From NCBI RefSeq assembly GCF_012516475.1, contig NZ_CP051217.1, positions 496,001 to 560,000 of the forward strand: a stretch of DNA of 64,000 nt, written 5' to 3'. The DNA comes from Parasphingorhabdus halotolerans (GTDB taxonomy: Bacteria > Pseudomonadota > Alphaproteobacteria > Sphingomonadales > Sphingomonadaceae). Position numbers and translations under genes: made by a program. The notes under the pieces are model-generated. The model saw nothing but the letters and a program-made list of their open reading frames with translations, was not told the DNA's origin and made no database searches. Of this stretch, positions 1-9,288 are shown in pieces (the first letter of the stretch is position 1; each line of letters opens with the position of its first letter).

Positions 1-496
1 GGACATAACTACCTGCCATTCGTCGCCGGTACTCAGGAGAGTCGTTCCCAACTTCAGTTTCGTCTATGTCGTCGATTGCGGAGAATTGGCTGTTGAATGC
101 GTGTACAATCCTGGAACTTGTCCAGAAGGAGCGCTTTTTGTTATAAGGTTCCACACCGATTAGTGAACAGTATCGTTGAAAGGCTTGTTCTAGGCGAGTG
201 TCATGGGCATTTTTCGAGCCGACAATCTTACTTATTACAGGGTTCGTATCCTTTCCGTCAGCGGTGCGATTTGCAATCAGTCTTTCATGATTTTCACGTG
301 AGTTATCTTTGTAGCCAATAAATCGTGATGGAGCGAAAGCAATAATGCGACCAAACTGATACGGATAAAAAACTGCCCCTGCCTTTACCCAGTCGGCAAA
401 CTTCTGTCGGTCTTGGGAATCGGAATGTATTGCATTGATCAGTGTATCGACATTCCGCTCAATATCAGAGAGGCTTTCTACAAATATGGTTTTCAC
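1..496 (-). CDS. unrecognised protein, partial (C-terminus outside window)
   Basis: Reading the minus strand from a GTG at 494-496 gives 165 codons without a stop up to the window edge. The GTG overlaps the TGA of bioB (GTGA), so the gene is probably translationally coupled to bioB. The protein is soluble, begins [15 protein letters not shown], and has an aromatic stretch ([21 protein letters not shown]) followed by [14 protein letters not shown] and a helix [14 protein letters not shown]. The FAPSRFIGY/NPxI pattern faintly recalls N-terminal parts of some HNH-type endonucleases, but no HNH motif lies in the visible part, so I assign no function. The translation is clean and the overlap is convincing, so the gene itself is likely real. 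Confidence 0.6.
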   Translation of the reverse strand, partial: MKTIFVESLSDIERNVDTLINAIHSDSQDRQKFADWVKAGAVFYPYQFGRIIAFAPSRFIGYKDNSRENHERLIANRTADGKDTNPVISKIVGSKNAHDTRLEQAFQRYCSLIGVEPYNKKRSFWTSSRIVHAFNSQFSAIDDIDETEVGNDSPEYRRRMAGSYV

Positions 497-1503
497 TCAA
501 CCCCCTCCAACGCTTTTTCCGCCCTTAAGGGCTCCTCACCCGCCAGCGCCTTCAATCCCAACCGCGCAAACAGGGCCGCATCGCTATCATCCCCTGCATT
601 GGGCGCAGTCAGCAGCTTGTCGCCGGTAAAAATCGAATTGGCTCCGGCCATAAAGCAGAGCGCCTGCGTCGCCTCACTCATGCTCTCGCGGCCAGCGGAC
701 AGACGGACCATCGATTTCGGCATGGTAATCCGCGCCACTGCGACGGTGCGGACAAATTCGATGTCGTCAATCTTCGCCATCGGCGTATCGGCGAGCATAT
801 CGCCCAGCACTGTGCCCTTGACCGGCACCAGCGCATTGACCGGAACGCTTTCAGGATGCTGTTCCAGCGTCGAAAGTGTGTGGACAAAGCCAACCCGATC
901 TTCGCGGGTTTCGCCCATACCGATAATCCCGCCCGAACAGACATTGATCCCCGCCCGCCGCACTTCGCCAAGCGTATCGAGCCGGTCCTGCATCTTGCGC
1001 GTCGAAATCGCCTTTTCGTAATATTCCGGGCTGCTGTCGATATTGTGATTATAATAATCGAGCCCTGCTTCAGCCAGCATATCCGCCTGTTTCGGCGTCA
1101 GCATACCCAGCGTCATGCAGGTTTCCATGCCCATTGAGGCGACACCCTTCACAATCTCGACAATCGCAGGCATGTCACGATCCTTGGGATTGCGCCACGC
1201 GGCGCCCATGCAGAAACGTTGTGAGCCTGCATCCTTCGCCTGCGCTGCCGATTGCAGTACCGCGCGCACGTCCATCAGCTTCGTGGCTTCGACGCCGCTG
1301 TCGGCGTGGACGGACTGGCTGCAATAGCCACAATCCTCCGGGCATCCACCGGTTTTGATGGAAAGCAACGTGCAAAGCTGCACTTCATCGGGCTTGTGAT
1401 AGGTGCGGTGCGCGGTTGCGGCCTGGAACAGCAATTCGGTGAACGGTAGGTCAAACAACGTCGCGATTTCCTCGCGGGTCCAGTCGGTGCGTATTTCGGT
1501 CAT
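493..1503 (-). CDS. bioB: biotin synthase
   Basis: BioB is a radical-SAM enzyme that inserts sulfur into dethiobiotin, the last step of biotin synthesis in the cytoplasm. The 336-residue product has the usual family length. The radical-SAM cysteines are Cys54, Cys58 and Cys61 ([13 protein letters not shown]), followed by the conserved [15 protein letters not shown] segment and the [12 protein letters not shown] region; [24 protein letters not shown] near the C-terminus is typical. It lies downstream of methylmalonyl-CoA mutase, separated by a palindromic repeat. The placement is sensible because propionyl-CoA carboxylase (pccB is in the same block) needs biotin. Its stop codon overlaps the start of the following gene. 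Confidence 0.97.
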   Translation of the reverse strand: MTEIRTDWTREEIATLFDLPFTELLFQAATAHRTYHKPDEVQLCTLLSIKTGGCPEDCGYCSQSVHADSGVEATKLMDVRAVLQSAAQAKDAGSQRFCMGAAWRNPKDRDMPAIVEIVKGVASMGMETCMTLGMLTPKQADMLAEAGLDYYNHNIDSSPEYYEKAISTRKMQDRLDTLGEVRRAGINVCSGGIIGMGETREDRVGFVHTLSTLEQHPESVPVNALVPVKGTVLGDMLADTPMAKIDDIEFVRTVAVARITMPKSMVRLSAGRESMSEATQALCFMAGANSIFTGDKLLTAPNAGDDSDAALFARLGLKALAGEEPLRAEKALEGVE

Positions 1504-1517
1504 TAACTATCCTCATT

Positions 1518-1602
1518 CGTCATTGCGAGCAAAGCGAAGCAATCCAGAGCGTTGCTCACAATCGCTCTGGATTGCCGCGTCGCTCCGCTCCTCGCAATGA
1601 CG
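1518..1602. repeat. palindromic repeat family A, copy A1
   Basis: An 85-bp imperfect inverted repeat with ends CGTCATTGCGAG and CTCGCAATGACG and an inner pair GCAATCCAGAG / CTCTGGATTGC. Further copies lie at 6645-6728, 7039-7070 (half), 7084-7168 and 49812-49894. This copy lies between bioB and methylmalonyl-CoA mutase, where its transcript would fold into a long hairpin between the two co-directional genes. Confidence 0.9.
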
Positions 1603-1621
1603 ATGTTGATTGGAACTATGC

Positions 1622-3754
1622 TCATTCCGCAGCTTCCTCTTCCGGCGGCATATTATGCCCCAATAATCTCAATATATCCGCAGCACATTCCACAATGTTG
1701 CTGCCTGGACCATAGATTCCGACCACCCCGGATTTGCGGAGAAATTCATAATCTTTCGGCGGAATGACACCGCCAGCAAAAACCTTCACATCGCCGCCGC
1801 CATTGTCTTTCAGGATGTTGATAAGTTCGGGGATAAGCGTCTTATGACCTGCGGCTAAACTGGAGGCACCGACCGCATCGACGCCTTCACTAAGCGCCAG
1901 ATCGGCGGTTTCGCGGGGTGTCTGGAAGAGTGGCCCGGAAATGACGTCAAAGCCCATATCGGTGAATGCGCTGGAGACCACATTGGCCCCGCGATCATGG
2001 CCGTCCTGCCCCATTTTCGCGACCAGGATTTTGGGTTTGCGGCCCAGCCGCTGCGACACGGCATCAACGCCCTCGACAACCAGCGCATATTGCGGATCAC
2101 CTGCATAGGCCGTGCCGTAAATGCCTTTTACGGGCGTTGGCTTCGTCTCATAGCGGCCAAACACCGCCTCCATCGCGTCGGATATCTCTCCGAGCGAGGC
2201 TCGTTCGCGAGCAGCGTTGACAGCAAGAGCCAGAACATTACCGCCGCCCCTGGAACCTTCCGTAAGCGCCTTGAGCGCTGCCTGGCAAGCATCTTCGTCA
2301 CGTTCCTTGCGCATCTTGTCGAGCCGGGCGATTTGACCCTGACGGACCTTGGCATTGTCGATATCAAGCGTGTCCATCGCGTCTTCTTCGTCACGGCGAT
2401 ATTTGTTCACCCCGACAATCACCGCATCGCCCTTGTCCACCGCTGCCTGACGTCCCGCTGCCGCTTCTTCGATCATCGCCTTGGGCCAGCCATCGGCAAC
2501 CGCCTTGGCCATGCCGCCCTCGCTATCGACGCGATCCATAATTTCCAACGCCTTCTCAACCAGTGCGTCAGTGAGGGCTTCAACATAATAGCTGCCACCC
2601 AGCGGATCGACGACTTTGGTAATCCCCGCTTCTTCCTGAAGGACGATCTGCGTATTACGTGCGATACGGGCTGAGAAATCAGTGGGAAGCGCGATGGCTT
2701 CGTCCAGAGCATTGGTGTGGAGCGATTGGGTGCCGCCCAAGGTAGCGGCCATTGCCTCAATCGTCGTTCGGATTACGTTGTTATAAGGATCTTGTTCGGT
2801 GAGCGAGACGCCGCTGGTCTGGCAATGCGTCCGCAGCATTTTGGAACGCTCCGATTGCGCGCCTAAATCCGTCATAACCTTGTGCCACAGCGTCCGTGCG
2901 GCGCGAAGCTTGGCTACTTCCATGAAAAAGTTCATACCAATTCCGAAGAAGAAACTCAAACGTCCTGCAAAGGCGTCAATATCTAGTCCAGTTTCCATCG
3001 CCGACTTTGCATATTCCTTGCCATCGGCGATGGTGAAGGCCAGTTCCTGAACAGCAGTCGCGCCGGCCTCATGCATATGATAGCCGCTGATCGAAATGCT
3101 GTTGAATTTCGGCATATGTTCGGAGGTGTAGGCGATAATGTCCGACACTATGCGCATGCTGGGCGCTGGCGGGTAAATATAGGTATTGCGCACCATGAAC
3201 TCTTTGAGAATATCGTTCTGGATTGTGCCGGAGAGTTTTTCCTGTGATACCCCCTGCTCTTCCGCCGCGATGATATAGAAGGCCAGACACGGAATAACAG
3301 CACCGTTCATCGTCATCGACACCGACATTTCATCAAGCGGGATTTGATCGAACAGGATTTTCATATCCTCAACGCTGTCAATCGCCACACCCGCCTTGCC
3401 GACATCGCCGACTACGCGCGGATGGTCGCTGTCGTAACCGCGATGGGTCGCCAGATCGAAGGCAACCGAAAGTCCCTTCTGCCCCGCAGCCAGATTGCGA
3501 CGATAAAAGGCGTTGGACTCCTCGGCAGTTGAAAAACCGGCATATTGGCGGATCGTCCACGGGCGTCCCGCATACATCGACGCCTTGACGCCACGGGTGA
3601 ACGGACCAAAACCTGGCAACCCCGGATCGCCAGCGTCTTCAGCAGTATATAGCGGTTTGACAGAGATACCCTCAGGTGTTTCCCAAGTCAGATCGCGACC
3701 CTTGACTTCGCTGTCCGCTAAGGCTTTCCAGTCATCAATGGTCTTTTTTGTCAT
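1622..3754 (-). CDS. scpA: methylmalonyl-CoA mutase (B12-dependent)
   Basis: Interconverts (R)-methylmalonyl-CoA and succinyl-CoA with adenosylcobalamin, the last step of propionyl-CoA assimilation. The start is taken at MTKKTIDDW (710 residues); an upstream in-frame extension reads through the end of the preceding GST gene and lacks family similarity. The N-terminal TIM-barrel substrate domain contains [29 protein letters not shown] and the C-terminal cobalamin domain has the DxHxxG signature (DGHDRGA) about 125 residues before the end, followed by [16 protein letters not shown] and [12 protein letters not shown] single chain carrying both domains matches the homodimeric/large-subunit form. 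It lies 11 bp downstream of the GST gene in an apparent operon. Confidence 0.96.
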   Translation of the reverse strand: MTKKTIDDWKALADSEVKGRDLTWETPEGISVKPLYTAEDAGDPGLPGFGPFTRGVKASMYAGRPWTIRQYAGFSTAEESNAFYRRNLAAGQKGLSVAFDLATHRGYDSDHPRVVGDVGKAGVAIDSVEDMKILFDQIPLDEMSVSMTMNGAVIPCLAFYIIAAEEQGVSQEKLSGTIQNDILKEFMVRNTYIYPPAPSMRIVSDIIAYTSEHMPKFNSISISGYHMHEAGATAVQELAFTIADGKEYAKSAMETGLDIDAFAGRLSFFFGIGMNFFMEVAKLRAARTLWHKVMTDLGAQSERSKMLRTHCQTSGVSLTEQDPYNNVIRTTIEAMAATLGGTQSLHTNALDEAIALPTDFSARIARNTQIVLQEEAGITKVVDPLGGSYYVEALTDALVEKALEIMDRVDSEGGMAKAVADGWPKAMIEEAAAGRQAAVDKGDAVIVGVNKYRRDEEDAMDTLDIDNAKVRQGQIARLDKMRKERDEDACQAALKALTEGSRGGGNVLALAVNAARERASLGEISDAMEAVFGRYETKPTPVKGIYGTAYAGDPQYALVVEGVDAVSQRLGRKPKILVAKMGQDGHDRGANVVSSAFTDMGFDVISGPLFQTPRETADLALSEGVDAVGASSLAAGHKTLIPELINILKDNGGGDVKVFAGGVIPPKDYEFLRKSGVVGIYGPGSNIVECAADILRLLGHNMPPEEEAAE

Positions 3755-3765
3755 AATTTCGTCTT

Positions 3766-4380
3766 TCACGCATTGGCGCTTGGCCGCGCCGAAATGCGCG
3801 CATGCCAATCTAGCAAATGATCAAGCTCCTTCGGAATGCTTATGCCTATAAATTTGGCAAACTCCACCGTCGAAAACAAAATTATATCAGCCATAGTAAA
3901 CTGTGAGCCCGCTAAAAAATCCGTTTCGCCGAGCCTTTCGTCGCACATCGAAAAGCCATCAAAAGTACGTCCGCGATTGCTTTTGCCATATTCCGGAAAA
4001 TGTTGGATCGGTAGCTTTGCGGTTAGAGGATGGGTGTGAACCCAAACCTTGCCAACCGGCTCCATGACCAGCATTTCCGCGCGCCGCATCCACATGTCGA
4101 TCACGCCAATCTCTTTTGGTGTCTCGCCAAAAAGAGGGTTTTCGGGATGTAGCGCCTCGAGATAACGGCAAATAGCGACGCTTTCTGTTAGCACCGATCC
4201 GTCGTCCAATTTCAATGCCGGCGTTTGACCACGCGAATTGATCTTCAGAAATTCCGGAGATTTCTGCTCTCGCGCCATGATCGAAATGTCTTCAGTGGGT
4301 AAATCAATCCCTTTCTCGGCAGCAAAAATGCGGACGCGCTGTGGGTTTGGCGCGGGATTAGGACTGTTATAGAAAATCAC
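3766..4380 (-). CDS. glutathione S-transferase family protein
   Basis: A 204-residue GST-fold protein. The N-terminal thioredoxin-like domain (about residues 1-80) contains [14 protein letters not shown] and the glutathione-binding turn with the cis-proline and Glu-Ser pair ([29 protein letters not shown]). The helical C-terminal domain carries the N-capping motif [20 protein letters not shown]. It overlaps the upstream enoyl-CoA hydratase gene by 4 bp (ATGA), so the two are probably co-translated. The substrate cannot be read from the sequence; within this catabolic operon a detoxifying role is only an inference. Confidence 0.9.
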   Translation of the reverse strand: MIFYNSPNPAPNPQRVRIFAAEKGIDLPTEDISIMAREQKSPEFLKINSRGQTPALKLDDGSVLTESVAICRYLEALHPENPLFGETPKEIGVIDMWMRRAEMLVMEPVGKVWVHTHPLTAKLPIQHFPEYGKSNRGRTFDGFSMCDERLGETDFLAGSQFTMADIILFSTVEFAKFIGISIPKELDHLLDWHARISARPSANA

Positions 4381-5159
4381 TTGCCTTTAAATTCCGCCTT
4401 GCGTTTTTGCAGGAAGGCAATCGCGCCTTCCCTTGCGTCATTGCTATCTCCGGCCTTTCGTTGCCCCTCTGCTTCTTTTAGCAATGCAGTTGCGTAGTCG
4501 CTTTCCAGCGCAGCAGCCAAATTTTGACGCATCACGCCCAAGGCGACGGTTGGCCCGTTGGCCAAGCGCTTGGCGAGTGCCTGCGCTTCGCCCATCAGTG
4601 CATCATCTTCAACACATTTATAGACCAATCCCCATTCTGCGGCTTTTTCACCAGGAATTTTCTCGCCAAGCATCATCATTTCTGTCGCTCGTGCTTTACC
4701 AACCAGTCGCGTAAGCATCCAGCTTGCACCGCCATCGGGTACCAAGCCGATATTAACGAATGCCTGCAGGAAATAGGCTGACTTCCCGGCAATCGCAAAG
4801 TCACTGGCCAGCGCAATCGAGCACCCCACACCGGCGGCAGGGCCGTTCACTGCGGTGATCGTCGGAATGTCCAGCTTGGCAAGCTTCACCATTAGTGGAT
4901 TATAATGCTGGTTCAGTGCCGCATAGCTACCCTGACCACCGCTCAGAGCGCTATCGTTTTTTGCCTGCAAATCCGCCCCGGCACAAAAGGCGCGCCCCTC
5001 TCCGGTGATTATTACAGCGCGCGCATCTTCCAGCTTATCTAACGCGATGAAAATATCATCTGCCATATCAAGCGAACAGGCGTTCAGGCGCTCAGGTTTG
5101 TTGAGCGTGATCGTCGCGATCTGTTCCGCTATGTCGAGTTTGATATTTTCGTAGGTCAT
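4377..5159 (-). CDS. enoyl-CoA hydratase/isomerase family protein
   Basis: A 260-residue crotonase-superfamily enzyme, predicted to hydrate 2-enoyl-CoA thioesters in fatty-acid or amino-acid breakdown. Two oxyanion-hole segments are visible: GRAFCAGADLQAK (about residues 55-68) and AVNGPAAGVGCSIALASDFAIA (about 103-125), followed by GLVPDGGASWMLTRLVGKARA, where the Asp sits at the position used for acid/base catalysis in PaaG-type isomerase/hydratases. It is followed by the GST gene with an ATGA overlap. The upstream gap holds palindromic repeat B1 and the end of the epimerase gene. Exact substrate is undetermined. Confidence 0.92.
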   Translation of the reverse strand: MTYENIKLDIAEQIATITLNKPERLNACSLDMADDIFIALDKLEDARAVIITGEGRAFCAGADLQAKNDSALSGGQGSYAALNQHYNPLMVKLAKLDIPTITAVNGPAAGVGCSIALASDFAIAGKSAYFLQAFVNIGLVPDGGASWMLTRLVGKARATEMMMLGEKIPGEKAAEWGLVYKCVEDDALMGEAQALAKRLANGPTVALGVMRQNLAAALESDYATALLKEAEGQRKAGDSNDAREGAIAFLQKRKAEFKGK

Positions 5160-5170
5160 TTTATTACACT

Positions 5171-5239
5171 CCGTTCGCCCTGAGCTTGTCGAAGGGCAGT
5201 TCTTGCGAGTTCATGCTTCGACAGGCTCAGCACGAACGG
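5171..5239. repeat. palindromic repeat family B, copy B1
   Basis: A 69-bp inverted repeat: left arm CCGTTCGCCCTGAGCTTGTC, then GAAGGGC; right arm CTTCGACAGGCTCAG then CACGAACGG. Related copies are at 54553-54627 (inside trmD) and 57077-57146 (before rimM). This copy sits in the spacer between the epimerase and enoyl-CoA hydratase genes, 12 bp ahead of the hydratase start. Confidence 0.9.
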
Positions 5240-5251
5240 TTATTTTCTGAA

Positions 5252-5685
5252 TCAATGCCCCTTCGGCGTTTCCATAATCTCGGTTAGCATCCCGCCCATA
5301 TCCTTGGGATGCACAAAAAGATAAGCGTACCATGCGCGCCGATGCGCGGTTCGCCAAGCACGCGCTTGCCCATCGCTTCGAATTCAGCCTTTGCGGCGTG
5401 AATTTCTGGTACTTCAAAACAGATATGATGTTGTCCGCCCAGTGGATTTTTCGCAAGGAAGCCGTGAATGGGGCTGTCTTCGCCGAGTGGTTCGATCAAT
5501 TCGATCTGCGTGCCGTTTGTCGGACCATCAGCGGGCGTGTCGACGAAGCAAACCTTCACGCCCTGCGCCGGCAAATCAAAGGGTTCGCAAATCGAGGTCG
5601 CACCCATAACATCGCGCCAATGGGCTATGCTATCGGTTATGGATGGCGTCACAACGCCGATGTGGTTCAGACGGCCTAGTTTCAA
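5252..5685 (-). CDS. mce: methylmalonyl-CoA epimerase, apparent 3' frameshift
   Basis: A vicinal-oxygen-chelate fold protein that epimerises (S)- to (R)-methylmalonyl-CoA between propionyl-CoA carboxylase and the mutase encoded nearby. From ATG at 5685 the frame reads MKLGRLNHIGVVTPSI ... GGQHHICFEVPEI ... RIGAHGTLIF and then, as written, ends early after LCIPRIWAGC at 5284. In the -1 frame, directly after the T5 run (A5 at 5315-5319 on the plus strand), the family C-terminus continues as HPKDMGGMLTEIMETPKGH and stops at 5252. One additional T would restore a 144-residue protein. The metal ligand Glu of LTEI lies beyond the break. This is either a real inactivating or slippage-tolerant frameshift or a homopolymer sequencing error. 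The start overlaps the upstream gene by 4 bp. Confidence 0.88.
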
Positions 5686-6626
5686 TGTCCTTCTCCATGC
5701 GGGATAAATTTATGGATCAATGGGGCAAGCATAGCCCCAATGGCAACGCCCAATATTCCCGACAAAACTGCGAAACTGATGCCGCTGGCAAACGTCTGGC
5801 CGCCTTCGGGGAATAATCCGACCATGGGATGCGAGATTATATCGATAAGATGCTCCGGCCCATGCCAGCCAACCGCTGCGATGTTATGGACAAGCAATCC
5901 GCCGCCGACCCATGCCATTGCCAATGTCCCGATGATCGAAATTCCGGTGAGCAATTTGGGCATGAAAGTCACCAACCCGCGTCCAAAGGAAGCCACTGCG
6001 CCGTCATTCTTCGTCGCGAGATGCAAGCCGACATCGTCCATCTTCACAATCAAAGCGACCGCGCCATAAACGCCAACGGTGATCACAATACCGATCAGCG
6101 CGAGAATGAGTCCTTGCTGCCACCAGACCTGATCGGTGACTTCGGACAGGGCGATGGCCATAATTTCTGCGGACAAGATCAGGTCGGTACGAATGGCGCT
6201 GGCCACCATTTCATCCTCGCGGCCCGGGCCTTCGATTATCGCGGGTTCATCATGCTTGGTCGTCTCGTCAATATGGAGCCATTCCAGCACCTTTTCCGCC
6301 GCTTCATAACAAAGGAACAGACCACCAAAGATCAGAATAATCGGGATCAGAAACGGCGCGAACTGGCCAAGTAAAACCGCTGCGGGGAGCAGAAATAGCA
6401 GCTTGTTCTTGATCGATCCCTTGGCGATTTTCGCAATCATCGGCAGTTCGCGCGATGGATCGAAACCGGTCACATATTGCGGCGTAACGGCGGCGTCATC
6501 AATCACCACGCCCGCAGATTTGGTGCCCGCACGCGCGGCGGCGACACCAATATCGTCCATCGACGCGGCGGCGACTTTCGCAATGGCTGCGACGTCGTCG
6601 AGAAGGGCTACTAAACCGGTTGGCAT
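5682..6626 (-). CDS. DUF808 family integral membrane protein
   Basis: A 314-residue polytopic membrane protein of the DUF808 (YedI-like) family. The N-terminus MPTGLVALLDDVAAIAKVAAASMDDIGVAAARAGTKSAGVVIDDAAVTPQYV is the family's strongly conserved hallmark, followed by hydrophobic segments around residues 75-105, 175-195, 225-250 and 275-300, and a cytosolic acidic loop (LHIDETTKHDEP). Function is unknown in the family. The stop overlaps the epimerase start by 4 bp, so it is probably in the same transcript, but no metabolic link is evident. Confidence 0.93.
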   Translation of the reverse strand: MPTGLVALLDDVAAIAKVAAASMDDIGVAAARAGTKSAGVVIDDAAVTPQYVTGFDPSRELPMIAKIAKGSIKNKLLFLLPAAVLLGQFAPFLIPIILIFGGLFLCYEAAEKVLEWLHIDETTKHDEPAIIEGPGREDEMVASAIRTDLILSAEIMAIALSEVTDQVWWQQGLILALIGIVITVGVYGAVALIVKMDDVGLHLATKNDGAVASFGRGLVTFMPKLLTGISIIGTLAMAWVGGGLLVHNIAAVGWHGPEHLIDIISHPMVGLFPEGGQTFASGISFAVLSGILGVAIGAMLAPLIHKFIPHGEGH

Positions 6627-6644
6627 TTAGGCGATGGCCCAGCC

Positions 6645-6728
6645 CGTCATTGCGAGGAGCGCAGCGACGCGGCAATCCAGAGCGTCAGCGCGTGTCGCTC
6701 TGGATTGCCGCGCTTCGCTCGCAATGAC
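6645..6728. repeat. palindromic repeat family A, copy A2
   Basis: An 84-bp inverted repeat (ends CGTCATTGCGAG / CTCGCAATGAC, inner GCAATCCAGAG / CTCTGGATTGC) of the same family as 1518-1602. It ends one base before the stop codon of the GIY-YIG gene and begins 18 bp before the DUF808 start. Confidence 0.9.
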
Positions 6729-6729
6729 A

Positions 6730-7020
6730 CTATTGTGCAATTTCATCAAACCAATCCTTCCATTGCGGGTTATTCTCTTCAATCAGTGCCAATTTCTTCT
6801 TCCTCGAACCAGCCTTTATCTGCTTTTCGCGCAGAATTGCCGCTTCCATATTGTCGTGCATCTCAAACCAGACCAGCATCTTGCAGCCATATCGCTTGGA
6901 AAAACCATCCATTACACCTTCTCGATGCTGCCAAGCTCGCTGAGGCAGATTGGATGTGACGCCCGTATTGACGGTTCCATTCCGCTTGTTCGCCATGATA
7001 TAAACTGCAGGCTGCTTCAT
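6730..7020 (-). CDS. small GIY-YIG nuclease-family protein (altered YIG)
   Basis: A 96-residue single-domain GIY-YIG protein of the short UvrC-N/endonuclease-like type. VYIMANKRNGTVNTGVTSNL aligns with the family's two-strand signature, with the first tyrosine kept but the second motif (usually YIG) reading NTG. The downstream Arg/His helix (QRAWQHREG), the KRYGCKMLVWFE strand and the metal-binding Glu of AILREKQIK are present, as is the C-terminal NPQWKDWFDEI. Loss of the second tyrosine may weaken catalysis. The gene is bracketed by family A repeats: A2 one base beyond its stop, A3 and A4 within 65 bp upstream of its start. Cellular role unknown. Confidence 0.88.
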   Translation of the reverse strand: MKQPAVYIMANKRNGTVNTGVTSNLPQRAWQHREGVMDGFSKRYGCKMLVWFEMHDNMEAAILREKQIKAGSRKKKLALIEENNPQWKDWFDEIAQ

Positions 7021-7038
7021 TCACAACGCCCTCACGCC

Positions 7039-7070
7039 CGTCATTGCGAGGAGCCGAAGACGACTTCGCT
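7039..7070. repeat. palindromic repeat family A, half copy A3
   Basis: One arm only: CGTCATTGCGAGGAGC followed by CGAAGACGACTTCGC. The sequence then breaks off from the family and a complete copy (A4) begins 14 bp later. It looks like a decayed or truncated member. Confidence 0.7.
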
Positions 7071-7083
7071 GCTCTATAATCGT

Positions 7084-7168
7084 CGTCATTGCGAGCGACC
7101 GAAGGGAGCGCGGCAATCCAGAGAGACTAAGCGACGCCCTGGATTGCTTCGCTGCGCTCGCAATGACG
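7084..7168. repeat. palindromic repeat family A, copy A4
   Basis: A complete 85-bp member with ends CGTCATTGCGAG and CTCGCAATGACG and the inner pair GGCAATCCAGAG / CCTGGATTGC. It lies between the unknown gene at 7204-7629 and the GIY-YIG gene. Confidence 0.9.
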
Positions 7169-7203
7169 GAGACCAAAACGGTACGATCAAAATCGATCAT
7201 AGT

Positions 7204-7629
7204 TCAGTGACCGACAGTGACCATTTTTTCGCGAAGCATTTCATGAATCCTGCCAGTGATTCTCGCTAGTTCGCTAAATTTTGATGGGTAAGACGACTTT
7301 ACGTGTTCCAAGTATTTGGCTCGTTCAGCGTCAGCTTCTGCTTCGGACAAAGCATCCAGTTGATCGTCGAGTTCTAAGCTGGCCAAAGCAAAAAGTGACT
7401 GTTCTAGCTGAGTGAAAAAGATCATCAGATCGCATGTGGTTGCAAAGTGTCGTGAGCCATCGTTACCTTCGATGCTAACGGACAGGCCATTGCCTCCAGT
7501 TTCCAAGCCGCCATCAGTCGACAACCAAAATTGCTCGTCAAACACGCGAACAGACACCCCACCTACCTGCTCCGTGCGAAAAAACTTATCGCCTTCTGGA
7601 TAATATATTTGCGACACTGCAATGCTCAT
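7204..7629 (-). CDS. hypothetical protein
   Basis: A 141-residue soluble protein that I do not recognise. The N-terminal half is beta-rich (VSQIYYPEGDKFFRTEQVGGVSVRVFDEQFWLSTDGGLETGGNGLSVSIEGNDG) and the C-terminal half is helical and acidic (ALASLELDDQLDALSEAEADAERAKYLEHVK). It lacks a signal peptide or membrane segment. It starts 9 bp downstream of the pccB stop on the same strand, so is probably in that transcript. Codon use resembles its neighbours. Confidence 0.7.
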   Translation of the reverse strand: MSIAVSQIYYPEGDKFFRTEQVGGVSVRVFDEQFWLSTDGGLETGGNGLSVSIEGNDGSRHFATTCDLMIFFTQLEQSLFALASLELDDQLDALSEAEADAERAKYLEHVKSSYPSKFSELARITGRIHEMLREKMVTVGH

Positions 7630-7638
7630 AAATTCTCC

Positions 7639-9165
7639 TCACAACGGAATATTGTCATGCTTCTTCCAAGGATTCTCCAATTCCTTATTCCGAAGCTTCC
7701 TTAAACCCAGAGCCACCCGACGCCGCGTCGAATGCGGCAGGATCACCTCATCCACAAAGCCCTTTTGCGCCGCAATAAACGGGTTGGCGAAGCGCGCTTC
7801 ATATTCTTGCGTTTTCTCGGCAATTTCTTCTTCGGTCTTGCCGCGAAAGATAATTTCGACCGCGCCTTTTGCGCCCATGACCGCGATTTCGGCAGTTGGC
7901 CACGCATAGTTCAGATCGCCGCGCAGATGCTTTGAGGCCATCACGTCATAAGCCCCGCCATAGGCTTTACGGGTGATGATCGTGATTTTCGGCACCGTTG
8001 CCTCGGCATAGGCAAACAGCAGTTTTGCACCATGTTTGATAATGCCATTATGCTCCTGCGAAGTGCCGGGCAGGAAGCCGGGAACATCGACCAGAGTGAT
8101 AATCGGAATGTTAAATGCATCGCAATACCGGACAAAACGCGCGGCTTTTTTGGACGCATTGATATCGAGGCAACCAGCGAGAACCATAGGCTGGTTCGCC
8201 ACCACGCCCACGGTGCGCCCTTCCATCCGGCCAAAACCGCAGATGATATTTCCGGCATGGGCGGGCTGGACTTCAAAGAAATCGCCCTCGTCCAGCATTT
8301 TGCGAATAACCTCGTGTATATCGTAAGGCTGGTTGGCATTGGCCGGGATCAGCGTGTCGAGGCTGTCCTCGATGCGATCCCAAGGATCAGCTGTTGGTCG
8401 CTCTGGGACTTCTTCGCGATTTGATAGCGGCATGAAGTCGATAAAATCACGCGCTGCGAGCAACGCCTCAATTTCATTCTCATATGCGACATCGGCAACG
8501 CTGGTCTTGGTGGTATGTGTCACCGCTCCGCCCAATTCTTCCTGCGTCACAATCTCGTTGGTCACGGTTTTGACCACATCAGGGCCAGTGACGAACATAT
8601 AGCTGCTGTCCTTCACCATGAAGATAAAGTCGGTCATCGCGGGCGAATAAACCGCGCCACCTGCACATGGTCCCATGATTAGACTAAGCTGCGGGATAAC
8701 GCCGCTGGCTAGCACGTTCTTCTGGAACACATCAGCATAGCCGCCCAATGACGCCACGCCTTCCTGAATACGCGCGCCGCCGCTGTCGTTGATGCCAATG
8801 ACCGGTGCGCCGACTTTCATCGCGTTATCCAGAACCTTGCAGATTTTCTCCGCATGGCGTTCTGACAGGGAACCGCCGAATACGGTGAAATCCTGAGAGA
8901 AAACGAACACCAACCGGCCGTTAATTGTGCCAGAGCCGGTAACAACACCATCACCGGCAATCTTGGTTTCTTCCATGCCAAAATCGACGCAGTTATGTTC
9001 GACATACATATCGATTTCTTCGAACGAGCCCTCATCGAGCAGAATTTCGAGACGCTCGCGCGCAGTGAGTTTGCCCTTGGCGTGCTGGCTATCAATACGT
9101 TTTTGCCCGCCGCCAAGCATGGCTTCCGCGCGTTTGGCTTCCAGTTGTGCAATTATGTCCGGCAT
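7639..9165 (-). CDS. pccB: propionyl-CoA carboxylase beta chain (carboxyltransferase)
   Basis: The carboxyltransferase subunit that moves CO2 from biotin to propionyl-CoA, feeding the epimerase and mutase in this block. The start at [12 protein letters not shown] is chosen because GGGGGA lies 5 nt upstream; an earlier GTG/ATG would add only seven unconserved residues. The 508-residue protein shows both crotonase-like halves: [77 protein letters not shown], and in the second half [51 protein letters not shown]. The biotin-carrying alpha chain is not in the window. Confidence 0.96.
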   Translation of the reverse strand: MPDIIAQLEAKRAEAMLGGGQKRIDSQHAKGKLTARERLEILLDEGSFEEIDMYVEHNCVDFGMEETKIAGDGVVTGSGTINGRLVFVFSQDFTVFGGSLSERHAEKICKVLDNAMKVGAPVIGINDSGGARIQEGVASLGGYADVFQKNVLASGVIPQLSLIMGPCAGGAVYSPAMTDFIFMVKDSSYMFVTGPDVVKTVTNEIVTQEELGGAVTHTTKTSVADVAYENEIEALLAARDFIDFMPLSNREEVPERPTADPWDRIEDSLDTLIPANANQPYDIHEVIRKMLDEGDFFEVQPAHAGNIICGFGRMEGRTVGVVANQPMVLAGCLDINASKKAARFVRYCDAFNIPIITLVDVPGFLPGTSQEHNGIIKHGAKLLFAYAEATVPKITIITRKAYGGAYDVMASKHLRGDLNYAWPTAEIAVMGAKGAVEIIFRGKTEEEIAEKTQEYEARFANPFIAAQKGFVDEVILPHSTRRRVALGLRKLRNKELENPWKKHDNIPL

Positions 9166-9288
9166 TGGTCCCCCAGGGTGAATCATTCGATGCGATATGC
9201 CCTAGTCAATGAACGCCGGGTAAGGCAATCGTCAAGATTGATTAATTGTCCGATTAAACTGCATTTGTAATTAATGCATGCCGTAGCG

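Noticed and set aside
5211..5456. Separate small gene at the end of the epimerase
   Set aside because: Its translation is partly the family B repeat (VRAEPVEA) and the rest lies in the wrong frame of the epimerase.
1518..7168. Family A repeats as a CRISPR array or tRNA-like elements
   Set aside because: They are long imperfect palindromes at irregular distances without uniform spacers; no tRNA cloverleaf is seen.
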